DNA from: Diphasiastrum complanatum
Lineage: Eukaryota; Streptophyta; Lycopodiopsida; Lycopodiales; Lycopodiaceae
Length of the DNA: 64,000 bases
Assembly: GCA_029204225.1 (NCBI GenBank)
Contig: MU831858.1
Coordinates: forward strand, 1 to 64,000
Direction: 5' to 3'
The position numbers and the translations under genes are program-made. The notes beneath the pieces were generated by a model. The model worked only from the letters and a program-made list of their open reading frames with translations, was not told the origin of the DNA and made no database searches. Below, piece after piece: positions 45,626-55,993 of this stretch (positions are counted from its first letter, which is position 1; every line of letters begins with the position of its first letter).

Positions 45626-46583
45626 AAATAATTGGATGCACAATAAATTTGTACACAACTGCAATATCACTGTGTGAATCACTGACGTAGAAACGTCGGC
45701 CACTGTAAATATAAATCACTAACATAGAAATGTCAGTTGTTGTAAACTACTACAGAAAAACAATGTGAATCCATAGCAGTGTGCCACGATGTAGGATATC
45801 GCAAGACAATAAGTGATGGAAGGCTGAAACATCACCGCAATAATACTACACGAATCACTAACATAGAAATGTTAGTTGTTGTTGCTTGTCGAAGGAAGAA
45901 CGTGAACGCTGAGCAGGTATGCCTCTACTTTTTCTTCAATCGCTCATTTACATATATAGCAGCAAAAAGATGTTGTGCTATCCTGACTTTACAATTATAA
46001 AATAGTTAACAGCTACTAAACTAATCAATAGATCGGCTCATTGTTGGAGCGTGAAGACATATTGATCTGATACTTGGAATCCCTTGTAAATCCGTAGATG
46101 GACGACATGACACTCCTCGGCTTTTTGGCCTTTTCCTTTAGTTAAGGGCAAACTTTGGCATTTGTAGGGCACCTTCACAATTTTAAAGACAAGTGTCACA
46201 TTTTTTGCCTGTCATAAACTGTGTGTAAAAATGCGGTGTCGCATTTTTCGGCTTTTAGAGATTGCACGTAAAAATGTAGTGTCACATTTTTCACATTTGT
46301 CGTCTGTTCATATTTACTTGTATTTCTACAGATTCTGCAACTGTCCCCTTTCTGGAAGTGTCGCAAAACACTTAGCCCCTCAGGATGGCCTGAGGGCAAA
46401 AAGGCGACAGTGTCGGAAATTTAAGCAATAGTGTCAGGTCTTTCACCTGTGAAAATTCTTGAGTAAAAATGCAATCTGTAGGGACAACACGAGTAAAAAT
46501 GCAGACTTGTTTTGCCAACAGTTCTATAGGAAGATAATTAACAGATCCTCAATACCAATTGAATTTCAGAGAAATTCAAACAC
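45626..46583. repeat. RX repeat, copy a (~960 bp)
   Basis: The whole stretch matches 50057-50212 plus 56644-57456 at roughly 85-90% by eye, from TATGTACAT to CAGAGAAATT. Features kept in both: a pair of TCACT(G/A)ACxTAGAAA pieces, a CTACTTTTTCTTCAATCGCT stretch, TTTACATATATAG, several GTGTC(G/A)CATTTTT(T/C) pieces and a hairpin CCCTCAGG/CCTGAGGG (46377-46396). No coding in common and no clear terminal inverted repeats. Identity unknown: possibly an LTR or non-autonomous element. Confidence 0.75.
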
Positions 46584-47252
46584 TCTCCATTAATGTGGAT
46601 CTGTACTACAGAAAAGATTGGAAAAATTATGCTGACAAACTATATGCTGAAAAATATAGTTTGCTTCCATCGCCCCCCCTCAGGATTGATTTGGGAGTGT
46701 AGAGCTTCAGCATTAAATCCTTGCTGCTACACGGGTTTTGTAACCTCTTTTGAAAGTAGAATAAGTTATCCTAGTTTGATAACCTTTGTGTGACAGTAGG
46801 AAAATCTAGCATCTTGATAAAAGTGAGGAATGAAACCTCTTCATTTTTTATCTTTATGGGAATGAAACCCATTGTTGAGGAATGTAACATTTATGATCAA
46901 AAGGTCTTCAAGAACTGGCCCTATCATATCAAAGATGTAATTGATGAATAAAGCCTCTTTGATTCTGATCCTTATGGGAATGAAACCTCTTTGCTCAGAC
47001 GACGTTGACAAAATCATCTTGATAACTTGTTGTTGTTTGCAAAGTATCTTGGATAGCAGAGAAAAAAAAACGATATTGACAATTTAAGACAATGTCTCAG
47101 AACATAAAATCTTTTCACACATACTGTGAACTCATTTCAAGTCGATTAATAGACTCTAAAAGATCTGAAATGGTGATCAAAACTCCAAATTTAACAAATG
47201 ACAAATCTATCTCACATAGTAGAATCAAGATAACATGTTAGGTTCATAACCC
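46584..47252 (-). other. Leader side of a minus-strand Copia
   Basis: It lies on the internal side of the minus-strand primer site at 47253-47264. GGGAATGAAACC(C/T)xTTG recurs (46859 and 46976). No gag recognised. Boundary with RX-a at about 46583. Confidence 0.35.
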
Positions 47253-47660
47253 GCTCTAATACCATGTTGGAGAATCAAAAGATCAGGACCTTCAATTCTC
47301 TTGGTACATGCACTACTGGTGACTTAGTAGGTGAACACAAGAACAGAGTAAATTTTGCGGAAGCGATGAGCAGACAGTCAGCAAGTTAATCAGACAGCTA
47401 GACAGAACATAGAAAAGCATTGCAGTATTGACACGAATCTGAACACAGAACCAGACAGAGTTGTAATCAGATTAAGTATAACATAATATACAAGTCAATA
47501 AAGCATGTGAGCACAAGACAATAGCGGGCGTAACCACGTGCTTCACAAAGCTAACTACGATCTGTGAAGGTCATGAGCCTATTACTGACAATTTGTCTGA
47601 TAGAAAAAAAAGAATCGATGCGCGAAGGCATCTAACCTCTGTCTATAGGATAGACACACA
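47253..47660 (-). repeat. Minus-strand Copia primer site and LTR piece
   Basis: GCTCTAATACCA (47253-47264) is, on the minus strand, TGGTATTAGAGC, a one-base variant of the methionine-tRNA primer site. It adjoins TGTTGGAGAATC at 47265, the inner end of an LTR. The LTR runs right for ~395 bp until the Copia-2 copy at about 47661, which seems to cut it. A fossil. Confidence 0.55.
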
Positions 47661-48400
47661 TGTGTGGAGCATGTTCCCACGTGTGAAACTAGTGTACTTT
47701 TCATGTACGTACATATGATTCAATTCAAGTTCTAGTGGCTAAAATGGCCAAAAACTAGTTTTCTAGAGATACGACACATGGCACCAATCTAATGATTGCA
47801 TGAGCCAAATATTTTGAATAGGTGTCACATCCCATGTGTAGAGGACAGATCACACATGTGGAGATAGCTGAAGTAGGTGAGTTTTTGCTTCTAGAAGATT
47901 TCCATGAAGATCTCCATATAGTAGGAAAATACACCAAAAATGCCCAAAATGGAAAGTTTTGATCCACGTGTCAAATTGCATGATGGTGACAAGGCATCCT
48001 CACACGTGTGAGATCTGATGCATGATCAGTACCTCGAGCTCCAAAAGTGTATATGTAGAGGCTTATTTGGCCATAATCAATGTGAGACACCAATCTTGGT
48101 TTTGGAAGCAATTTTGAGTGATTCTCTCCATTTGTCTAGATTTGTTTTGATTGTTTGGAGGTTCTATCAATGTGTACTTGATTTTCAGGTTGGAGTCCGT
48201 ACTCAGAAAATGTTTCACATGTGTGAAACCAGAAAGTACACCTACCTTCAATTAATGATTATTCTTGTTAGGATTTTGTGTCTAGAATTGATCTAGATTG
48301 ATCTTAATCTCAAGTAGATTGATAGTTCAAGTAATCTGACAACCAATCCCTCTTGAGGATCAGTTAGGATCCACTCTTGGTCCTTTTTTTACTTTTTGCA
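47661..48400 (+). repeat. Copia-2 copy 2, 5' LTR
   Basis: The right end is firm: TTTTTGCA at 48393-48400, then TATGGTATCAGAGCC with the primer site at 48403. The left end is put at TGTGTGGAGCATG (47661), giving ~740 bp in TG...CA form, but no second LTR is present to prove it. Palindromes with CACGTG or CACATG cores recur inside (47676, 47965, 48001-48010, 48216-48225). Confidence 0.5.
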
Positions 48401-50056
48401 TATGGTATCAGAGCCTAGTACTAGAGGTTTTGTTGAAATTGATAGGGTTAATCCAAATCAAAGCCAAAATTAGCAGTTTTTTGGAAACTAGTCAAATTTT
48501 GTGTAGCGAGTTGGATTTGATAGCTATCCTCAAAAGTTTTGGTCCAGATCTTGTTGTGGGCTGTAGGAACCATTTTCACATGTGTGAGGCCGTACAGCTC
48601 CGGTTTTGACTGAGAAATTTCAAAAATTTGTAGAATTTGACTCACATACCCAATTTGAGTGATTTTTGGTGCAAAATCAAGCACTTCTATAGTGAATCTA
48701 ATAACTTGATTAGTTCTTGGATTAGATCAGCCAAAAAATTAAAATTGAAGCTTGAATTAGATGCACTAATTGATCTTCTCTGATTTTTTGAGTTTATGTT
48801 GAGGTTGAAGAGAGAAATTGCTAAAAATCATAGATTAAGGAGTGATTTTGCAAGTTTGAGACTAGAATCTAAATTTCCATCATTCTAGATTGGTTCATGA
48901 GTGATAGGATTGAGTCTATAAGCTTTCTAAATTGCTAGAAGACTTTAGGTTCATATCTCTTAGAGAAACCATAAGAGTTTCTAGTGCTTTTTCACATTCA
49001 AAAATGGCATCAATGGGTGGTTTTTTGCTTGAAGCTAGTGAAAGACTTACATCCACTAATTATGCTACTTGGACAGTTCGAATGGAGTCTTTGCTTGTAC
49101 TTCATGATCTTTATGACATAGTACTTGAGGTGGAAGTAGAACCTCAAGGAGGAGTTGAGTTGGCTAAGTACAAAAAGAGATGTAGAGTTGCATTACATTG
49201 CATAAAAATGAATGTAAGTAATGAACTTTTGAAAGAAATCTCATCTTGTACCACATCCAAAGAGGCATGGGATTCATTATCCATTTATGGATCCAAGAGC
49301 ACTTTAAGGATACTCATGCTTAGGAATCAAATCCTTCAAAGCATGAAAGGAAGTAGTGAAAGTGCCCAAAATTATGTCTTTAGGATCAAATCTTTGAATA
49401 AGGAGTTGCCTTCTATAGATGATAAAATCAAAGATGATGAATTGGATCAAATCATTTTGAATGGATTAGGAGATGATTATTCCAATCTTGTTCAAACCTT
49501 TTCTATTAAAGATTCACTTCCTAGTATTGAAAAACTTCAAAGTGTGCTTGTTAGTGAGGAGAGTAAAATGTTTTATATCAAAAGTAGGATGAATTCCTTA
49601 TCTTTGAATGATGGTGATGAAAAAGCTAACTTTTCTTTGAAAGGCAAGAAGAAGAAGTTTCCATCCAAGAAGACTCAAGACATGGAGATGGAGAACAAAG
49701 ATGGAGCATCAAGTTCCAAAGGCAAGAGCAAGAAGGACAAGAAGAAGCTAAAGTGTTTCTTTTGTGGAAAAAAAGGGACATTTTGCATCCGAGTGCTACA
49801 AGAAGAAGAATTCCCAAGAGAAGGACAATCAAGGCAATTGTGCTTGAGGAGGAGGAAGAAGGCAATCTATCTTTGATGGTATCCTCACCACAAACATCTA
49901 ATCAAGACACTTGGTGGATTGATAGTGGGGCAAGCTCTCACATGACTCACCAAAAAGACTACTTTTCTAATCTACTTTCTTACAATAGTTCTAAGAGATT
50001 TATCTTCATTGCAAGTAATCAAGAATGTGAGATTGTAGGTGTTGGATCCATTCCTT
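48401..50056 (+). mobile_element. Copia-2 relic, copy 2 (leader, gag, protease)
   Basis: Primer site TGGTATCAGAGC (48403-48414), a 0.6-kb leader, then gag from 49003 (MASMGGFLLEASERLTSTNY), UBN2-like part, KKKKFPSKKTQDMEMENKDG, zinc-knuckle region near 49750 and protease WWIDSGASSHMTHQ near 49912. It ends at about 50056, where RX copy b begins. Nearly the same as 11687-12700, but here the true gag start and leader are kept. Broken, with a few breaks. RT, RNase H and 3' LTR are absent. Confidence 0.88.
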
Positions 50057-50212
50057 ATGTACATCAAATACAGTGGATGGACAATACATTTGTACACACT
50101 TGCAATATCATGGTGTGAATCACTGACGTAGAAAAGCCAGCTACTGTAAATATAAATCACTAACATAGAAATGTCAGTTAATATTAACTACTATGGAAAA
50201 ACAACGTGAATT
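50057..50212. repeat. RX repeat, copy b, left part
   Basis: Matches the start of RX-a (45626-45780). It is interrupted at 50212/50213 by Copia-3 and resumes at 56644. AATT before the element and AATT after it mark the insertion. Confidence 0.8.
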
Positions 50213-50867
50213 TGTGAAAATTGTCAACATTTCCTAGCTAGTTTGAGGCCTAAATTGGCTAAAATTGTAAATAGTTTTGGTTCTGGAGTTTTGCACGTGT
50301 GAACCAGGCCACAATGTTTTTATTTACTGTATTTTTTCAGTATGATGAAGTGTCAAACTTCATACCCTTCAAAATGAGACCATTTTGATGTATTTTGGTC
50401 ATATAAGCCATTTTTAGCTATTTTTCCTATATAGGGAATATCTAGGGTCAAGTACCTTCTAGAGAGAGGAGAGAGAGTCATCTTCCTCATCCATAAATAG
50501 TAGGGAAGTCGTGGAGAACAGGTTGGAGAAACCTTTTGTATGCTTCATTGAGATCAATAGATCATTGTCATTGTTTCTTCCTCCATTGAGAGCATTGTTG
50601 TGTGTATTGTCTTCAAGCTATTGTGTATGATCTTAGGTGCTTTCCAAAAGTGATAGGCTGATGTATTATGGACTGTATAATGCTATTTTGGGCCGCACTT
50701 GATGTTTATGGAAGTTTCCATTTGTGATAAATGCTTTTTGATCAAGTTCTTTGCATTCTAGGTAGCATAGAATGTGTTGCCAATTCCTAGCTTATGTAGT
50801 TTGGAGTGCAAGCATTCAAGCCAATGATCTTGGAGTTTAGATCCACTTAGGATCTGTATTTTTCACA
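50213..50867 (+). repeat. Copia-3 5' LTR
   Basis: 655 bp from TGTGAAAATTGTC to CTGTATTTTTCACA. TATATA lies at 50428-50433 in CCTATATAGG, and a GCACGTGTG motif with G-box core at 50293-50301. A GAGAGAGGAGAGAGAG tract follows the TATA box. Confidence 0.95.
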
Positions 50868-50879
50868 TGGTATCAGAGC
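50868..50879 (+). other. Copia-3 primer binding site
   Basis: TGGTATCAGAGC directly after the 5' LTR, complementary to the 3' end of initiator methionine tRNA. Confidence 0.95.
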
Positions 50880-52039
50880 TGGTTGGCTTCTATTTATAGT
50901 AAGTATTCCATTTTTGGTGATATTTGGATGTTTGATCAAGTTCTAGCATGATTTTGCATTGCTTTGTTGATCAAATCTTACTAACCTTTGTTTTGTGAGT
51001 TGAACTTGTGGATCAAAAGCATATTTCAGGTCTATTGAAGATCAGAGGCTGAAAAGAAACTATTTTGGATCAGATCATAACACCTAATCATTTGTGATTG
51101 TGAGGCTTGTGCATATTCAATACTAACAATGTTCTTTTCAATCCTATTGTTGACAATCTCCATTCTTGGATGAACACTCTCCTTAAGTGGATGAAACTTC
51201 TCCTTAAGTGGATGACAAATGCTCTTTTGAGTGAGTTGTAATTCTCCTAAAGGCTGAGCAAAGCTCCCATTTGGATGAAAGATCCCCTTTTTTGGGTGAA
51301 CATATTGTAAGCTCCATTGTGAAGAGCATATTGTAAAGATTGTCATCAATTTTGGCATAAATTTTGGTGTACTTTGTTGAGCATGTAAGTAACTCTCCTT
51401 ATGTAATTTGATTGGAGCATTTGCTGGAAGGTGTTAACCATTATGCAAGTGTGTTTTCAGGTTCTTAACAGGTTGAGGAACATTCTCATGTGAAGTGATC
51501 TTAGATCTACATCTAAACACCAAGATTTGACAAGATAGTGAAGCTAGTCTTGTGATTCACTAAGTGTGCTCATTCATTCACCTCTAAATCTTGTATTTAT
51601 CACTTGCTGGAGTTTATAAACTTTTAGAAGTGTGGTTTACATGTGGTTTTACAGGTTGAATCAATATCTTAGTGTGTTGATCATATGTTGATCAAGTTTG
51701 TTCATTACTAGGTAATCTTGGCATCCTAGTTTTGGGTATTTTCTAAGAATGCAAGTAACTCTTCACACCATAACTTGATTTGGTCACTTGCTGGAAAGTT
51801 TGAGAGCTTAAGCAAGAGTGTGTTCAGGTTGGTTTGATTTTGTAATCCATTCTTAGTGTGTGCAAAGTGTTGCATGTGTTTCAATCTTCCTTTCTATGCT
51901 TGGAAACCATCTAGGTTCAAGATAGAAGTGTTTTAGGGTCCTAAATCTTCATAGATCTCTTTATCTATCATTTGTTGAGAGAAAAGTGAGTGCTAAGTGC
52001 TTTAGGACAAAACCTAAAAGTTGAAGAAACATTAGAATC
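50880..52039 (+). other. Copia-3 leader with degenerate repeats
   Basis: A 1.16-kb untranslated leader. GGATGAA(C/A)..CTCCTTAAGTGG units recur at 51168-51215. A longer degenerate unit, with CTTGCTGGA(A/G) then A(A/G)GTGTG..TTxACAGGTTG, recurs near 51420, 51600 and 51790. The TTTTACAGGTTG and TGTTCAGGTTGG ends look like splice acceptors, so leader splicing is conceivable. No open frame of note. Confidence 0.5.
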
Positions 52040-55000
52040 ATGGCTTCCAATGGTGGGATCATGCTAGAGTCTAGTGAAAGGTTGAGTTCATCAAACTACT
52101 CTACTTGGAAAGTGAGGATGGAGTCCTTACTTGAGTTGAATGAACTCATGGACATAGTTGCAGAAATTGAAGAGAGACCTCTCACACTTCAAGAGAAACA
52201 AAGGTTTGATAAGAAGGCCAAAAGGGCTCTTCATATCATTAAAATGAATGTTACAAATGAACTTCTCAAGGAAGTTGGAAAGTGTCAAAGTGCAAGTGAG
52301 GCATGGAATGCCTTAAAGAAGCTCTTTGAATCAAAGTCCACATCTAGGGTATTGACCCTAAGGAGACAAATATTTTCTAGTAGGCAAAGAGAGGGTGAAA
52401 GTGCTCATGCATTTATCTTGAGAGTTAAGTCCCTAAGTGATGATTTAGCATGCATTGATGAGAACATAAAAGATGGTGAAATAGTCCAAGTTATGTTGAA
52501 TGGTTTGCTAAATGAACATGCTAACCTTGTGCAAAGTTTTGCCATTCAAAGAGTCTTGCCAAGTGTGGTTGACTTGCAAGAAATCTTATTGGCTGAAGAA
52601 CATAGGTTGCAATCAAAGCTTGATGGTGCATCCTTGCAAGGTGGAGGTGAAGAGGCTTTCTTCACAAAAGGCAAATTCAAGGGCAAAGGTAAAGGCAAAG
52701 GGAAATGGTCCAAAGGTGGTAACTTTGATCATGATGATCACTCTTCCTCTTCCTCTTCTACTAAGAACAATAAGTCAAAGTTCAAGTGCTTTTATTGTGG
52801 GATAAAAGGTCATTTTGCAAATGAATGTTATAAGAAGAAAAGAGAGCAAGGAGAGAGGCAAGGAAATCTTACAATAGATGAGGAAGAACATAACACATGT
52901 GAATCACTTGTTATGACTTCAAGTTTGTTAGCCAACATAGATGATAATGATCCTTGGTGGATTGATAGTGGAGCCTCATCTCACATGACAAGACATAAGG
53001 AATACTTTACATCCTTATTGTCTTATGAGGGAGAAGGTAACATCATCTACACTGCAAATGATGGTCAATGTGACATCAAAGGCATAGGCACTATTCCTAT
53101 TTCCCTTTCAACAAATAGGAAAGCAAATCTTGAAAATGTTTTGTACATTCCTTCAATCACTAAGAATTTGCTTAGTGTAAGTCAAATGATTGACAAAGGA
53201 CTTGATGTGGAGTTCATTGGAGATGCATGTTTGATAAGTAAATGTGGATCCTTGATTGCTCAAGGTAGGAGGCATGGTAAACTTTTCAAGCTTGATGCAT
53301 GTGTGATCTCTAATCATGAAGGATGTATGGCTAGGGAGCAATTGACAAACCAAGAAGTTTGGCACAAGAGGTTGGGCCATCCCAACTTCAAATCTTTGGA
53401 GGTAATGGCAAAGAAAGAGCTTGTTCTTGGTCTCCCTAAAAGTCTTGTTGCAAACAATAGTGTTTGTGAACATTGTGCCTTGTCCAAATCTCATAGACTT
53501 GCTTATTCTAGATCTACTTCTAGATCTAAAGAAGCTTTTCAACTTGTGCATTCTGATATTCATTCTTCTAGTACAACTAGCAATGGTGGGGCAAAGATGT
53601 ATGCAACTTTCATTGATGACTTTAGTAGGTATACTTGGATCTATCTTCTTAAAAGTAAGGATGAAGTGTTTGCTGCATTTGTCAAGTTCAAGAATGAAAT
53701 GGAAAACCAATTCAATACAAAGATCAAATGCTTAAGATCTGATAATGGAGGGGAATACACCTCAAATAGGTTCAAAGACTTTTGTATAGCACATGGGATT
53801 AAGAGGGAGATGTCTAGTCCTAGGACTCCACAACAGAATGGAGTGGCCGAGAGGAAGAATAGAACCCTTTGTGAATGTGCCAAGGCAATGAGACTACATG
53901 CTAATCTTGCTAAGTCTTTTTGGGGGGAAGCTTTAGCATGTGCTAACTATCTATGTAATAGATGGACAAGTGCTTCCTTGGATGGTAAAACTCCTCATGA
54001 GGTTCTTTATGGTAGAAGGCCGAGTGTCAAGCATTGTAGGATCTTTGGATGTACATGTTTTGTCAATATCACACTTGATGATAGAACTAAAGAAGATCCT
54101 TCATCAAAGAAGGGTGTGTTTGTTGGCTATAGTGAAGTAAGCAAGGCTTACAAAGTGTACATTCCTTCTACAAAGAAAGTTGTCATAAGTAGGGATGTCA
54201 TCTTTCATGAAGAGAATGTTTCCAATGTTGTTGATGTTGATGTTGATGTGCCTACTAATCATCATGATGTGCAAGATGTCTTGGATGAAGATGGAGATGC
54301 CACTCCAAAGCAAACTTCAAGGAAGACTCAAAGGCAAAGGGCTAAGCCATCAAGGCTAACCTATGATGAAAAAGGAAAGCAAGTGGTGGACAACTCTAAC
54401 TTTGCTTTTCTTACCTCTTTTGATGAACCAACTTGTGTAGGTGAAGCAATTCAAAAGAAGGAATGGATCCAAGCCATGGATCATGAGCATCAAGCACTCA
54501 TCAAAAGCAACACATGGAGGTTGGTAAAGCTTCCAAAGGACAAGAAGGCAATTGGTTGTAAGTGGATCTTCAAGATCAAGACAAATCAAGATGGATCAAT
54601 CAACAAGTACAAGGCAAGGTTGGTGGCAAAGGGGTATGCTCAAGAATATGGTATTGACTATGATGAGACCTTTGCACCCATGGCAAAGATGGTAACTATT
54701 CGAATCCTAATCTCTCTTGCAACTCTTTATGATTGGGATATGTGGCAAATGGATGTTACTAATGCCTTCTTGAATGGTGATCTTGAAGAAGATATTTACA
54801 TGGAGCAACCCGAGGGCTATGTTTCACATGATGAGCCTAATCATGTGTGCTATCTCCAAAAGAGTTTGTATGGGCTAAAGCAAGCACCAAGGATTTGGTA
54901 TGCTAAGCTCAATTCCTTCTTACTTTCTCAAAACTTTGTTATGAGTGAGTATGATCATTCTCTCTACTTTAGATTGAATGAAAATGATATCACTTTACTT

Positions 55001-55993
55001 TTGATCTATGTTGATGACATTATCTTAAGTGGTGGTAACAATCTAGATATAGATGAAATCAAGATGGCACTCAAAAGAGAGTTTGAAATTCAAGATCTTG
55101 GTAAACTTCATTATATCTTAGGAATAGAGATTATTAGAACTTCTAAATCTACATTCATATGTCAAGAAAAGTATGTTAACTCTATTCTAAAAAGGTTTCA
55201 TATGGAAGATTGTAAAGTTGTTTCTACTCCTATGGAATCAAATGTAAAGCTAACTACAAGAAGTAATGAAAGATCCTTCAAGGACATTACTCTCTATAGA
55301 AAGCTAATAGGATCTCTTATATGGTTAACCATCACAAGACCTGATCTAAGCTTTGTGGTTGGTAAACTAAGTCAATTTATGCAAGATCCTAGTGAGGCTC
55401 ATTGGAAGCTAGGAAAGAGAGTACTTAGATACATCTCGGGATCTAGAGATTTTGGCATCTTGTATGGAGGTACTACACCTAACCTTTGTGGATTTTTAGA
55501 TTCAGATTTTGCAGGTGATCAAATGGATAGGAAGTCAACAAGTGCCTTTGCAATCTATCTTGGAGATGGAGTGGTCTCATGGCTATCAAAGAAGCAACCA
55601 ACTATCTCTCTATCTTCCACCGAAGCCGAGTACAAGGCATTAACAACATGCACCAAGGAGATTCTTTGGATCAAGAGGATGTTATTGGATCTTCACTTGC
55701 TGGAACCAGAGAAGACTCCAATCATACTTTGTGATAACCTTTCAGCCCAAAGCTTGGCAAGCAATCCTGTTTTTCATGCAAGGAGCAAGCACATTGAGAT
55801 TGCTCACCATTTTGTGAGAGATCAAGTCATTGCCAAAGAGGTGGAGCTTCAACATGTCTCTTCAAAGGAGTGTGTGGCTGATATCTTCACCAAACCATTG
55901 GGAAAGGACCTATATTTAATGCATGGATCTAATCTTGGAATGTGCTCAAAGACTATGTTGAAACTAGCATCCAATGTTGAAGAGGGAGTGTGA
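52040..55993 (+). CDS. Copia-3 Gag-Pol polyprotein (1317 aa)
   Basis: One frame from ATG 52040 (MASNGGIMLESSERL) to a stop inside the 3' LTR. Approximate parts: UBN2 gag 15-200; lysine-rich linker 205-245; CCHC knuckle CFYCGIKGHFANEC ~250; protease WWIDSGASSHM ~306; pre-integrase HKRLGHPNF...CEHCALSKSHR ~440-480; integrase core with D (HSDIHS, ~506), D (RSDNGGEY, ~567) and E (QQNGVAERKNR, ~602); RT from WRLVKLPKDKKAIGCKWIFK (~824), with the YVDD box ~990; RNase H FLDSDFAGDQMDRKS ~1150, SSTEAEYKAL ~1192, CDNLSAQ ~1230. Length and order are normal for plant Copia. The protein would copy the element's RNA in cytoplasmic particles and insert the DNA. Gag and Pol share one frame, as usual for the family. 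Confidence 0.95.
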   Translation: MASNGGIMLESSERLSSSNYSTWKVRMESLLELNELMDIVAEIEERPLTLQEKQRFDKKAKRALHIIKMNVTNELLKEVGKCQSASEAWNALKKLFESKSTSRVLTLRRQIFSSRQREGESAHAFILRVKSLSDDLACIDENIKDGEIVQVMLNGLLNEHANLVQSFAIQRVLPSVVDLQEILLAEEHRLQSKLDGASLQGGGEEAFFTKGKFKGKGKGKGKWSKGGNFDHDDHSSSSSSTKNNKSKFKCFYCGIKGHFANECYKKKREQGERQGNLTIDEEEHNTCESLVMTSSLLANIDDNDPWWIDSGASSHMTRHKEYFTSLLSYEGEGNIIYTANDGQCDIKGIGTIPISLSTNRKANLENVLYIPSITKNLLSVSQMIDKGLDVEFIGDACLISKCGSLIAQGRRHGKLFKLDACVISNHEGCMAREQLTNQEVWHKRLGHPNFKSLEVMAKKELVLGLPKSLVANNSVCEHCALSKSHRLAYSRSTSRSKEAFQLVHSDIHSSSTTSNGGAKMYATFIDDFSRYTWIYLLKSKDEVFAAFVKFKNEMENQFNTKIKCLRSDNGGEYTSNRFKDFCIAHGIKREMSSPRTPQQNGVAERKNRTLCECAKAMRLHANLAKSFWGEALACANYLCNRWTSASLDGKTPHEVLYGRRPSVKHCRIFGCTCFVNITLDDRTKEDPSSKKGVFVGYSEVSKAYKVYIPSTKKVVISRDVIFHEENVSNVVDVDVDVPTNHHDVQDVLDEDGDATPKQTSRKTQRQRAKPSRLTYDEKGKQVVDNSNFAFLTSFDEPTCVGEAIQKKEWIQAMDHEHQALIKSNTWRLVKLPKDKKAIGCKWIFKIKTNQDGSINKYKARLVAKGYAQEYGIDYDETFAPMAKMVTIRILISLATLYDWDMWQMDVTNAFLNGDLEEDIYMEQPEGYVSHDEPNHVCYLQKSLYGLKQAPRIWYAKLNSFLLSQNFVMSEYDHSLYFRLNENDITLLLIYVDDIILSGGNNLDIDEIKMALKREFEIQDLGKLHYILGIEIIRTSKSTFICQEKYVNSILKRFHMEDCKVVSTPMESNVKLTTRSNERSFKDITLYRKLIGSLIWLTITRPDLSFVVGKLSQFMQDPSEAHWKLGKRVLRYISGSRDFGILYGGTTPNLCGFLDSDFAGDQMDRKSTSAFAIYLGDGVVSWLSKKQPTISLSSTEAEYKALTTCTKEILWIKRMLLDLHLLEPEKTPIILCDNLSAQSLASNPVFHARSKHIEIAHHFVRDQVIAKEVELQHVSSKECVADIFTKPLGKDLYLMHGSNLGMCSKTMLKLASNVEEGV
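55979..55988 (+). other. Copia-3 polypurine tract
   Basis: GAAGAGGGAG directly before the 3' LTR, within the last codons of the polyprotein. It is the same sequence as in Copia-1 (5451-5460). Confidence 0.85.
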
